A stretch of 64,000 nt of DNA from positions 4,541,001-4,605,000 of the forward strand of contig CP114490.1 in the NCBI GenBank assembly GCA_027186245.1, in the 5' to 3' direction. The stretch comes from Coriaria nepalensis. Taxonomy: Eukaryota; Streptophyta; Magnoliopsida; Cucurbitales; Coriariaceae. Below, in pieces: positions 24,614-35,666 of this stretch. Below the pieces are notes generated by a model. That model had not been told where the DNA came from. It ran no database searches and saw only the letters and a list, made by a program, of their open reading frames with translations. The stretch's first letter is position 1. Each line of letters begins with the position of its first letter. The translations under genes were made by a program, and so were the position numbers.

Positions 24614-27600
24614 TCAAACATTTTGTTTGAGCCCATGATTTTTAGAAGCATGAGAGATAGAGGAGGAGGAAGAGGACGATTGATGCTGACGTGGATACTC
24701 TGAGAGCATTTGAACAACATCTCTCATGGTGGGCCGCTCGACACTGTTCTCTTGGACACAGAGCATTGCAATGAAGAACAAGTGCTTCGCTTCATCTTTG
24801 GGCACTTTAGATACTATTCTTTGATCAACAATCTGCATTATCATATCATCACCATCATGATCCGCTTCTTGTATTGATTTCTTACACCATTGAACTATAT
24901 CGACCCCGTCCCCGAGCTCCCCTACGGCCCACCGCCCTGTCAGCAGCTCCAGAACCACCACTCCGTAACTATACACGTCACTCTTCTCGTCCACTCGTAA
25001 TGTATATGCATACTCTGTTCAATCGTACGTATATATAACACATTATTAGAAACTCCTCCTATGGAAATTATGGATAAGTAATTAAAAAAACAAAAGACCC
25101 ACTTGCTTATGTGGACCATACGTGGGTCCACCTTGGCATCATCACCATCATCAAATAATAAAACAAACGTGGTTGCTTTCCAAGTAAGAGTAAGGACCCA
25201 CCCACTTGCTCTAGAAACAATATAATCGATTTTTTCTAGAATAATAATTTAACTTTTCTTTTTATATATATATTGAAGAAAAAGAAACGGAGAGGGAGGA
25301 AGGAAGGGAGGGGTCTGGTGAGGTGGTGGGCGTGCAGCGGCAGTGCATGTCGAGTTAGCTTTCACGAGACTCAATGCTCCATTTTTTATGACAATCAGAG
25401 TCAGAGTCAGACTTAGAGATTTAGATTCATTCTGGCAAATGAAGTGGGCCCAACCTATTCTTCTCTCTCTCTCTGGCACAGAATTTATTGTAAGACAATA
25501 AGGAAGACAGAGAGCTGTTGTGATTACCCAAAAAATTCTTAAGAATTTCTGTCTGCATGGAAGTGGGGTATCTATGTACCAGAGAAAAATCTAACACGTA
25601 TTTCAAATCTCACAAATTTTAAGATACTTTCAAAATCAGAGTTAGATGATTGACCTATAAGTTCCTCGTTAATTTATGTGGTTGCATTAATTAAAATCCA
25701 TGTTGTTCATCTCAGAAATATATATGAATGAAGACTGAACTTAAGTAATTAAAAAAAACAAAAAGGTCCAAGAGTTTAAATGTTGTTTGTAGTTCTAGGT
25801 AAGATCAGGAGGGAAGAGAATTATACGTACCAGGAGCAATGTAGCCATAAGTCCCAGCAACAGCAGACATACACTCTGAACAACCACCATCAGAAAAGAA
25901 CTTGGCAAGTCCAAAATCAGCAACGTGAGCTTCAAAGCTAGAATTCAACAAAATATTATTGGATTTCACGTCCCTGTGGATGATCAATGGGGAACAATCA
26001 TGATGCAAATAACACAGCCCTTTTGCAGCATCAGTTGCTATCTTGTACCTCAAGTTCCATCCCAAAAATGCACCTTTTTTTCCATGAATCGCCTCTCCCA
26101 AGCTTCCATTTATCATGTACTCATAAACAAGCAAATTGGTCGATTTGTTCGAGCAAAATGCTAAGAGTCTCACTATGTTTCTGTGGCGAATGCTGCCTAA
26201 GGTTTGGATTTCGGCTCTGAAACCACGGTCATGGCTGTTTAGCCCAAAACCAACCAGTTTTTTCACGGCGATTTCGACCCCACTTGGCATTTTTCCATGG
26301 AAGACAGTCCCAGCTCCTCCTCTGCCGATAATATTGCCATCTTTCACACATTCAAGTATATCATCCACTGTAAAATCCACCTTTTGAAATGCAGTCATCT
26401 TCCACGAATCAGAGCTGTTGATTTTGAATGATCTGGCTTTGACTATGGCTGCAACAGCAAAGACTAAAGAGCAAATTAGTAGGCCAAGTGCAAGGATGAG
26501 CTTGATATCTGAGGCGCCTTTTCTGGGTGTGTTTGTGATTGTGGTGAAATTGCAAGGATTGTTTAGTAAGGAACCACAAAGTTGAGGATTTCCAGCAAAG
26601 GATGAAGCATTGAACAGGGTGAATTGCCCTGATTCCGGTAACTTTCCAGACAGATTATTGAATGACAAATCAACTATTGTGAGGCTTTTCATGGCTCCAA
26701 TTGATCTGGGTATAGTTTGATTGAGGTGGTTCCTTGATAAATTCAAGTAATTCAGGATATGGGTATTGGAAATTTCTGGTGGGATTGGGCCAGAGAGATT
26801 GTTGTCACTCATGTCAAGGTAAGAGAGAAGTAAACAGTTGCCGATTTCAGGTGGAATTTCACCAGAAAGTGAGTTTCGACTAACATCAAGCTTTAGAACT
26901 TGATGGAGCTGGCCTATAGAAGGTGGAATTGGACCTGAAAAATGGTTCCCAGAAAGGAGAAAAATCTGCAGAGAAGAGAAATTCGAAAGTGAAAACGGTA
27001 AAGCACCAAATAAACGATTATTGGATAGATTAAGCTGCCCTAATTTTACGGGTTTTGATCGGCTATTAGAATTCTCCAGCAGAGTTCCAGATAAGTAATT
27101 GTTCTGCAACTCTACTAGATTCAGCTCTGGCAAGTAAATGAACCCATTCGGAATGCTTCCGTTCAAATAATTCTGTCCTAATCTCACTTTCGTAAGACTA
27201 GAACATGTCCCCAAGTTCTCAGGAATTGCCCCGAAAAGAAAATTGTTCATCAATATCAGTATCTCGAGCTGATTTGATGAGCAGATGTGTGGAGGAATAG
27301 TTCCAGTGAGCTTATTGGAGGACAAATCAAGAAGTTGAAGCTTCCCATTTAGGCCAAGATTTTCCGGGATTATGCCTGTGAAATTGTTCGTCCACAAGCA
27401 CAGAGTTTCAAGACTGGGCAAATCAGCTACATAATCCGGAATCGAACCATGTAATCTGTTCATGAAGAGATTGAAAAGCTTGAGTTGCTTGAGATTCACA
27501 AACTCGAACGGAATTTCACCGGTGAGTGCATTGTTGGATACATCGAGATTAACTAAGTTCGTCAGGTTGCCTAAATGCTTTGGGATAGTTCCAGAGAGAA

Positions 27601-28414
27601 GATTTGTATGCAAATACAGTGTGTCGAGGCTTCTTAAATTCCCCAATTCATGAGGAATCTGGCCATCCAATTCACAATTTGAAATATCCATATGAGCCAG
27701 GTTCAACAATTTCCCCAACTCCTTTGGAATCCCACCTTCAAAAACATTGTAATACCCCAAATAAATCTCTCTCAAGTTCGTAAGATTTCCCAACTCACAC
27801 GGGATTTTTCCTTGTAAATCATTCCCGGCAAGAGAAAGATACTCCAGATTCACCAAAACGCCATAACTCGCCGGAATTTCGCCGTGAAAATAGTTGCCTC
27901 CGAGATCCAAACGCTTCAGCTTCTTCTTCAAGCTCGAAATCCCAACTGGAAGCAGAGCAGTGAAGTTGTTGTTATACGCATCGATCACTTCCAAGTTTTG
28001 CAGGGCTTCGAACTTCCAATCCAAACCTCCATTGAATTGATTGTTGGAAATGTTCAGAAATCGAAGATTACTCAAATTTCCGACCTCAATGTAACCCTTG
28101 AAATCGTTTCCAGCTAGAGAGAGATGAGCGAGAAAATCAAGTCTCGAAATTGACGGCGAAACTGAACCAGAAAGACTCAAATCCGTCAAATCCAACGATA
28201 CAACTCGTCCCTGATCGCATCGAATTCCGAACCACGATGAACAGACGAAACTCCCACTCGAATTGTTCCAAGTACTCAGAACCGGGTCGGAGAATTCAAA
28301 ACCTCGCTTGAGTTCGAGCAAGACGTGGAAGTCAGTGGAAGAAGAACACAAAGCAGTAATAGAAAAAGCAGCCATTACAGAAAGCAGAGTCAAGACAATA
28401 GAAAAGACCTCCAT
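24614..28414 (-). CDS. CLAVATA1/BAM-type LRR receptor-like kinase, BAM3-like
   Basis: Two exons (28414-25831 and 25014-24614) join in frame to 994 aa. The 816-bp intron splits the Glu codon of the kinase APE motif, the usual place in this subfamily. A signal peptide covers about residues 1-23. The LRR N-terminal cap (SWFGIRCD) is followed by about twenty 24-residue LRRs with NLxGxIP spacing and an LCG cap. A membrane helix is around LILALGLLICSLVFAVAAIV. The kinase has GRGGAGTVFHG at about 697, Lys718, HRDVKSNN with catalytic Asp815, and DFG at 833, so it is an active-looking RD kinase. LYLGYYNVFEGGIP, RLLAFCSNKSTNLLVYEYM and SVERPTMRDVVQML match BAM/CLV1 proteins; from memory BAM3 is closest. 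BAM3 perceives CLE45-type peptides in phloem development. Ligand and role here are inferred. Confidence 0.95.
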
Positions 28415-28620
28415 TGTGCCTCTCTTTTTTTTTTTCTTCCTTCTCTTTTTCTCAGAGAAATGCTCGAGAAAACTGAGCTTGGAAGTAGCTGAAGCAGAGA
28501 GAAAGGGAAATAAATACTCTGGATTTTATGGGGAGTAAAGGAAAAGCAAGTGTGTATGGTCTTAAGGAATCAAACATCTTCTCCAAATACAAGGAAGAAA
28601 GCTTAAAAACAAAACCCACC

Positions 28621-28666
28621 TTTTCTTTTCCCTTCCTTTCTTTTCTTTTCTTTTCTTTTCTTTTCT
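28621..28666. repeat. (TTTTC)n microsatellite
   Basis: About nine TTTTC-type units, slightly interrupted at the 5' end, lie roughly 210-250 bases upstream of the receptor-kinase ATG. Confidence 0.95.
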
Positions 28667-29796
28667 AGCAAACAGAAATAATTCTTAGGTTGCTAACTAT
28701 ATTCATCTTCTCTTATACGCTCTCTGATGAAAATGTAGAGAGACGAAAGAAGAACAAAAGGAAACCAGATTATTATTATTTATTTTTATTTCTTTAATTT
28801 TAAAAAGAAAAAAAAATGTTGGGAAAGAGAGAGCTGTTGGAGCTGGATAACAGAAATTTAAAGTTGGGATTAGAGGGAGAAAAGTAAAGTTGATGAGAAT
28901 AAGCGCTTTTTTTTTTTTCCTTTATTCATGTTTCGAAATTACGAAGTTACCCTTTTGGTTTATTAGTCTTTATTATTTGAACGAGAGAGAGAATGGAGTT
29001 CTGCCCCTCAATTCCTACCAGAAATGACTTGATTGCCCTTGAGAATTTTGTTAAATGGATATATACAGGTCGGAAGTTAACGTCCCAATCCATAGTTTTT
29101 ATAGTCGGCTCCAACGACCCGTGCCTCACCCCCGACCGGCTCGGTGAGGTGGGGGACCGGTTTTTATTTTTATTTTTATTTTTATTAAAATAGTGATAAA
29201 TAATATTATATTATATATATCTCAATTTTATTAAATAATATTATTTTATTTATTAAATTATAAAAATAATATATAAATATCATATTCTAATACTACTCTT
29301 TAAAAAAATTTCTAAAGAGTTCTCAAGGATACCAACAAAAGAAGAAGAAAAAGAAAAAGAAACCTTATAAACATGATTTAAGTGGGACCAATTCTTATTT
29401 AGTGAGTAATTGTAATTTTAGGATTTGAAAGCTTTTCTATTATACTTACTTTATTGAAGATGGAATAGTCTTAAAGAGAGGGCTCTAAAGCAAAAGTAGA
29501 AAGCAAAGCAAAACCCTACCTAGCACAGATTACACTCAGCTTTTTGATCTTCCCCACTTGATAAGGGAGAAAAAAAAAAAAAAAAATCTCTCTCACACAC
29601 ATGGAAAAGCATTCTCTTCTAAGTTCTAATAACCTGATCTATCTTTCTCACTGAAAATATGCTTGATCCAGCAAGCTAGCGTTCTTTCATAGTTTCATAT
29701 ATACTTATGGGAAAGAGTGCTTTTATCTCAATAGAAAATCTCTCTCTCTCTCCCCTCTCATATTGACTTGAGCAAGAAGCTAGGAGAGAGAGAGAC

Positions 29797-29888
29797 GGGG
29801 GGGGGGGGTCTTTTGAGGTGTCTCCATCTATCATACTGGCCTTAAGGAAGGATCACTTTCTCTATCTTTGTGGGGGGGGGGGGGGGGG
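29797..29888 (+). repeat. Pair of poly-G runs (12 G and 17 G)
   Basis: Uninterrupted G-runs at 29797-29808 and 29872-29888 stand out in AT-rich sequence and could form quadruplex structures. Run lengths may be affected by sequencing error. Confidence 0.85.
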
Positions 29889-30226
29889 ATGGTCTGTCTC
29901 ATGGCCTTATTACCCCTTTTATGTTATTTGGTGTTGTATGTTTTTTTGTTGGTGGTGTTGTCAGTCCATCACAGACATTTCCAATCTCACTTCTTGAGTT
30001 CTTTCCTATAAGAATTATAGACTAACTTAATGAACTATATGTATGATTTTTATTTTTATTTTTATTTTTTTTTTTAAACCATGATTTCTATTGGATTCCT
30101 CTACCGTTCTTATTATGAATTACCCAATGACAATATGACATGATGATAGAAGTATTATTAGAAGTTTCAATATCTTGAATAAGATTCTTTCAAATGTGTA
30201 TTACATTGTCAAGAAGATTGAAAAAA

Positions 30227-30437
30227 GACTAGTAGGAGTTGCCTAAGCGGTTGGGTAGAAGTAACTCTCTAAGTTTGGTCCGGATTTAAGTTTACTACAT
30301 AATATTTGAGATTATACTTTAATCTTATTAAGTGATATTGTGAGTCTAACTGTCTCATTTAGAATTTGTAACTTATTATTGAAAACGCGTTGAGAAATTC
30401 TCTGACCTGAAAAAAAAAAAAAAAAAAAAAAAAAAAA
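30227..30437 (+). mobile_element. Candidate tRNA-derived SINE with poly(A) tail
   Basis: A segment starting AGTAGGAGTTGCCTAAGCGG resembles a Pol III box A. GGTCCGGATTTAA about 40 bases later is an imperfect box B. The segment ends in 28 A residues (30410-30437). The 9-base direct repeat AAGAAGATT occurs just before (30211-30219) and just after the tail (30448-30456), as expected for target-site duplication. I cannot match it to a named SINE family. Confidence 0.45.
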
Positions 30438-31010
30438 GAAGAAGAAGAAGAAGATTAAAGAAATTGTTCATGTTTATAACAATATCACTTTAGCTAATTA
30501 TTTTTTTGAAACCGATCAAGTAGTTGATGTCTTAACAAAGTTACCTTATATTCATCGGTTAGTTAACTTCGAATTTCCTTCCTCTTCTTCTTCTTTTTTT
30601 TTTCTTACTTAGGTCTATTAGGTTAAAAAAATTTGATGATAAATTAGGTCTTATTTTTTAAAAAATTTCTTAACTTTCTATTTTTCTATTTTTTTGTATT
30701 TATTATTATTATTTTTTAATATTAATTTTTTATCATTAATCCCTCTATTTATAACTAGAAAGTGGAGTGAACTATAACTTTAAAGCAAAAAAAAAAAAAA
30801 GGTGCATGATGAATGACATGTATAATGTAGATTCTCAATGATATAGTTTATGAAATACTATATCATAAATTAATTACTTACCAAAAAAAAAAAGTTTACA
30901 ACAAAAGACAAAACTATAATAATTTAAATTTGTAACACTCATCCTTCCCAAAAAATTCTAAAATCTAAAATCTGATAATTTGTCTTCATTAGAGCTTTTT
31001 ATTACTTTTA

Positions 31011-31049
<39 letters not shown>

Positions 31050-31849
31050 AAACCCATTAATTTATGGACCAGCCAAATCACTTTAGTCAAGATCGAAATA
31101 TACACCCACTTTCTTTTGTGAAAAGATTTTGTTGATGATGATCATCAAGATATGTATACAACAAATCATGCCATGCATTATTGTGTATAAAGAATAATTA
31201 ATTAATTAAGAGTGAAATTAGTGGACTTCATGTTGGTCGTGATAATTATTTTAATCCAAATACTATTGCACTTCCTTGGTCAAAGCGACTCTTGATTTAA
31301 CATGTAATTAGAAGACATCTTGTCCTAATCCCCATTTAACCCAATTCATAAAAAGAAACTTAATTACTGATGGTTAAGGATACCACACTTCGATTCCAAA
31401 ATAGAGCCCTACCACTAATCATAATCAGAGCCTCAACCCACTAAAAAGTTTTCAATTAATCAATGCTCTTATGATGTTGATTAATTAGCAAGTCAAGCTT
31501 TGATCACTTCACACTCTTCTATCACGCATCAATTCCATGGAGTAGTAGGAGTAGCTACTTGAATTAGTGCTTCATTGGTTCACAGCTACTTTTAATTAGT
31601 ACACTAATGATTTAATCAAACGATGAAATTCAATTCAATTAGTGAGAGAAAATATAAAAAAAATATAATGTAAGAAAGTGGACACTTAATAATGCACATG
31701 AAACATACATATATGGAAAAGGGTCCCTAATTATTATCGTTATTGCTTATATCAGCTCAATCCTACCTTATCCAAAGCCTCCATCTATTTCAGGGAAACT
31801 TTATGCAGTAACAAAATAGTGCCAGTACCTACTGGGATCTCATTTTTCA

Positions 31850-32720
31850 ATATAGACAGACCATCATATCCTCAAATCCATCCTTAACCAAGCCACATTT
31901 AGACCCCTGACCAACAGAATATCTTCTAAAATTGCTTGCTTATAATTTTGACATTTCATATAAGCCTGGTCATACTAATGATGCTTTGTATAAAAATGGT
32001 GTTAATAATCTTGATTCTTCATCTTATGACACTAATGATTCATCATCTCAGTTTTTTGCTTTCACTGTTCCTACTTCATGTCATTAATGAATTGAGAACT
32101 GAAATGCTTACTGAACCTTATTATATTAGCCTCACTGCCAAAATAGCTGAACCTCACTCCTCATCTTTTCCTTTTACCCTTAGAGATGATGACCTTATCT
32201 ATAAAAACTACAGACTTACTATAAGCTCCACATCCCCTCTCAAAACCAAACTGATATTTGAGTTCCAACTACACCCTTAGTAGGTAATGTAGGTATTCAG
32301 AAGATTTTATCCAGACTATCTGCAAGTTTTTATTGGGAACGTATGGACAAGGATGTAAGGGCATATGTGTTCCATTGCTCCACTTATCAGAAGGAAAAAT
32401 ACATCACTTCTTCTTCAGCAGGGTTATTACAACCTCTTCATGTACCAACAAATATTCAGGAGGGTGTCTCCTGACTTCATTACTGGTTGGCCCATTTCTA
32501 ATGCTTTTTTTTTCATTTTGGTGGTGATTGATAGGTTAACTAAACATGCTCATTTTGGCCCATTAAAGTCTGGATTCAATGCTAGCACTATGGCTGCATT
32601 GTTTGCTAATCTTGTGGTCAAAAACATCATGGGTTCTCCCAAAGTCCATGGTATCATGATCCTATCTTTGTAAGCAAATTCTGGCAGGACTTGTTCAAGC
32701 TCAGTGGCATCTCTTTACTC
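31850..32720 (+). pseudogene. Ty3/gypsy pol fragment (RNase H to integrase)
   Basis: Broken plus-strand frames give the RNase H end (TDHHILKSILNQATFRPLTN, then FDISYKPGHTND, around 31857-31980). About 330 bases of poorly conserved linker follow. Then comes integrase: FYWERMDKDVRAYVFHCSTY, QKEKYITSSSAGLLQPLHVP, PDFITGWPISNAFFFILVVI and DRLTKHAHFGPLKSGFNAST at 32330-32640. It ends near 32720 with a decayed FVSKFWQDLFKLSG. Frame changes and stops show it is dead. No LTRs or gag were recognised. It appears unrelated to the Tekay-like element at 19284, whose motifs differ. Confidence 0.85.
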
Positions 32721-33957
32721 ATATCCACACCTTACCTATATGAAGGGACTTGCCTCATTGACCAATCGAGTAAATAAAAAGTTATGATACTTAACAGGTG
32801 GAAAGTCTCATCGACATGTCAATTAAACAATCAATTATGATACTCGACTGGTCAAAGACCCACTCGACCCGTCGAGTATCATAACTTATTGTTCATGAAT
32901 TGTATTACTATAAACATATATCGGGGCCCTGCTCACCGATCGGATAAAAACTGCACTTCAGGTTCGGTTAAGGAGCCCCGACCGAAATAACAAAATATTT
33001 ATAAAATCCGACCGCACTGCAATGAAACGTATGGTTCGGCGTGGTTCAATTGGATTCGAAGCCACCTCTCACCCCTAAGTTAACCTACCGTTCAATCAGT
33101 TACCCATAGAAAATGATACGGTTGATTAATAGACCGTCGGTAAAGAATTTAGATTTTTTATATTCGATTGTTATCTAATTATTTGGTGTCAGCTAGATAA
33201 AATGATTAACGTTTTTTCTTTTAAATTTATTTATTTTATATAATTTGATCATTTAAATCTTATAATATAAAAGTATAAAGTATAAAGAGTATTGCCTATA
33301 TAGTTTATTACTAATTAGTATATGATTGAATTTTAATTAATGTGATGTGTTTGAAAATTTGTAAACTATAAAAATTGTATTATCTTGTAATAATAATTAA
33401 TACCATATGGCTATTTATGTGTGTAATGAAATTTAAGGCAGCAAAGTAGTTAAATTACGATTATTTACCATTTAACAAATATTAAAAAAGAAAACAAAAT
33501 ATTCGACAAGCTAATAAAATCTTCAATAAGATAATAAAATAAATCGAGCGGAAGAAGGGAAATTCGACCGGTCAAATAGTACTACTATATAACGTGGAAG
33601 GGTCTTAATGGGCTTTTGGTATATTGCCCCTGCTTCACAATAGGCCCATATTTAAAGACAAACTTGAGAGAAAATGGTAGCATTTTGGCCCATAATTTTC
33701 TTTGATGTAGTATAAGCCCATTTACTATTTTGGTCCAGAATCTATCTCATGGTTTTTCAGTTCATTGAATCTATAGAAAAACTTTTCTATAGGTCGAGAG
33801 AATATAGACTTACTACTAATAATATTATCCACCGTGTAATAATATTATACCACACAAAAAGCTCGTGTACAAATAACAACTTACTAATATTAATTAATTA
33901 ATCAATTTACTTAATTAATTAAAGATTTCCCCCCCTTAAACCCCCCCCTCTTCATAA
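32721..33957. other. Intergenic region with inverted-repeat cluster
   Basis: Directly after the gypsy fragment is a cluster of inverted repeats (32758-32886, listed separately). AT-rich sequence follows to the 3' end of the glyoxalase-like gene. No gene is seen. Confidence 0.55.
32758..32886. repeat. Cluster of short inverted repeats around TTGACCxxTCGAGTA
   Basis: TTATGATACTCGAC (32835-32848) and its exact reverse complement (32871-32884) form a 14-bp stem with a 22-base loop. TTGACCAATCGAGTA at about 32758-32772 pairs with TACTCGACTGGTCAA at 32841-32855, 14 of 15. A further related CGACCGGTCAA lies near 33565. Confidence 0.75.
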
Positions 33958-35017
33958 TCAAATAGAGAGAGTCATCATGTCCACCAGAAAATTCTCCATC
34001 ATCAATGCATCTGCTGCTTCTCCAGAACATATCCTCTCCCAGCTTCCTTTCCCTGCAGTTATATATAATTCATTAATCCAACTGAAGATTTTTCTATATA
34101 TATATATATATATATACATAGAGAGAGAGAGAGTGGTTTTACCATAGAAGGGAGGAGTAGGTGAAGTGGAGGATTTGACAAGAGGGCAAGAAGATGGAGA
34201 GATGAGAGGAAGAACAGGGAGATTATGGCAATTGCAGATCTCAACCATGTAACCATCTGGATCATGGAAGAACAACTGATCAACCTTGATCCCACCTTCT
34301 TCAACAACTGCAGTCACATACTCTATATCCCATTTCTCCAGCTTCTCCATTACAGCCTGCATGTCTGAGCACTGGAATGATATGTGGTTGTCTTTTGGAT
34401 TTATCTTCCCTTTACTTACTGGCATCTCCTCCTCTGTTTCCAGCAGATGAATCCCTATCCCATAGTTGAACAACCTGCAATTTTTTATTTGTTTTAACCA
34501 ATTAATTAAGTTTGATGACAATATTGATCTTAAGTATTTACTTTTGGCACAAAAGTTAAAAACATTTTTCCCCCTAATTAGCATAGAGTATGAACATATA
34601 ATAACCCTAATTTATTCAAAATTTAGATCCAGATTTATACGCAGATCCACCACCCAATTCATCATCATCTCTTCTGCTTAGTGTTCATAAATGGCTTAAA
34701 GAAAAAGAAAAGCAGAAATGAATTTCATACATGAGGTCGTTATAGAAAGAAAAATACAGGAAAAAAAAGCGAGAGAGAGAGAGAGAGAAGGTTAATTACC
34801 AGGCGCCTTGGAAGTCGAAAGAAGAGGGGCGTTTGATGAGGACAAACCCTAAGACATCGACGTAGAACCTGACGGATATAGGGATCGATTTGCAGAGGAA
34901 GGAAACGTGATTAAGAGATAACAGAGGCAACCTTGAAGAAGAAGACGAAGAAGAAGAGGAAGCAGTCCAATTCTCATTAGAATACAGCAGTTGCTCAAGT
35001 TCTCCTAAACTCCCCAT
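33958..35017 (-). CDS. VOC superfamily / glyoxalase-I-like protein
   Basis: Three exons (35017-34800, 34474-34143, 34052-33958) join in frame to 214 aa. An N-terminal linker with nine consecutive serines precedes a single VOC fold. The four canonical metal ligands of the HEHE type are all present: His37 (LSLNHVSFLC), Glu85 (GIHLLE), His103 (KDNHISFQC) and Glu151 (GYMVEICN). FFHDPDGYMVEICN is the usual C-terminal signature. The length and the N- and C-terminal extensions match the plant glyoxalase-like group that includes At1g80160 and At1g15380, which are annotated as lactoylglutathione lyase-like. True glyoxalase I detoxifies methylglyoxal using glutathione. Activity of this short one-domain group is not established, so I do not assign the reaction. 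Exon 3 encodes only the terminal 31 residues and is less conserved. Confidence 0.9.
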
Positions 35018-35143
35018 TACTGATCTCTCTCACTCTCACTCTCACTCGTTCTGGTTCTGGTCTGATCAGTCGCTCTGATTTACTACAGAAAATGCAAAGT
35101 GAGCTCTCTCTTTCTCTCTCACACTAACTCTCCCACGTCCATG

Positions 35144-35151
35144 TATTTATA
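35144..35151 (-). promoter_or_regulatory. Probable TATA box of the glyoxalase-like gene
   Basis: Minus-strand TATAAATA lies about 127 bases before the ATG. It is followed by a pyrimidine-rich leader (CTCTCT repeats), a common plant promoter layout. Confidence 0.6.
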
Positions 35152-35159
35152 ACCAAGCC

Positions 35160-35631
35160 AGATCGCAACGTCTTGATTGCAATGGGGAAAGCGTGCTTAA
35201 AATAACGGAGAAATTCTGAGTCATATTCTCAGTAAGTATAACCTTTACAAATCATCATCATCATCATCATCATCCTCAAATATTACATTCTTCGATTTTA
35301 TATAAATAAAAATAATAATAAAAATGTGTACAGATCAAGCATCATCGCCAGGATAAGGTAGGTATGATAGGTGATAAGACATGTAATATTATATTATTTT
35401 TATTTTTTATTTTAATTTTAATTTTATATTATATTATAAATTTAAATTTATATATTCCGTCAATAAATACGTGTGAAATAAATAACAAGGCTTAGGCTTT
35501 GTCTTACTCTTAAGAGATATACTTTACATATTGAGTTGGCGATAAGCTGTCAAATGTTAAATGATCGTACATACATATACTTCATTACCATACGCTTTCA
35601 TTATTTTACATATACATATACTCGTACATAC

Positions 35632-35666
<35 letters not shown>

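Larger units (their letters stand above)
28415..31850. other. Intergenic region: kinase promoter, microsatellites, SINE candidate
   Basis: The region directly above 28415 is the leader and promoter side of the receptor kinase. It contains a TTTTC microsatellite (28621-28666), a GC-rich patch at 29105-29160, G-runs at 29797-29808 and 29872-29888, a SINE candidate (30227-30437) and an AAAT repeat (31010-31051). No protein-coding gene is supported. Confidence 0.55.

Noticed and set aside
29105..29165. GC-rich patch with a small CCTCACC/GGTGAGG hairpin
   Set aside because: The stem is only 7 bp in a short GC island, without a T-run or other terminator or RNA-gene features.
30450..30560. Possible retroelement RNase H-like peptide (VHVYNNITLANYFFETDQVVDVLTK)
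   Set aside because: It is only weakly like RNase H ends of LINE or copia elements, with no neighbouring conserved block.
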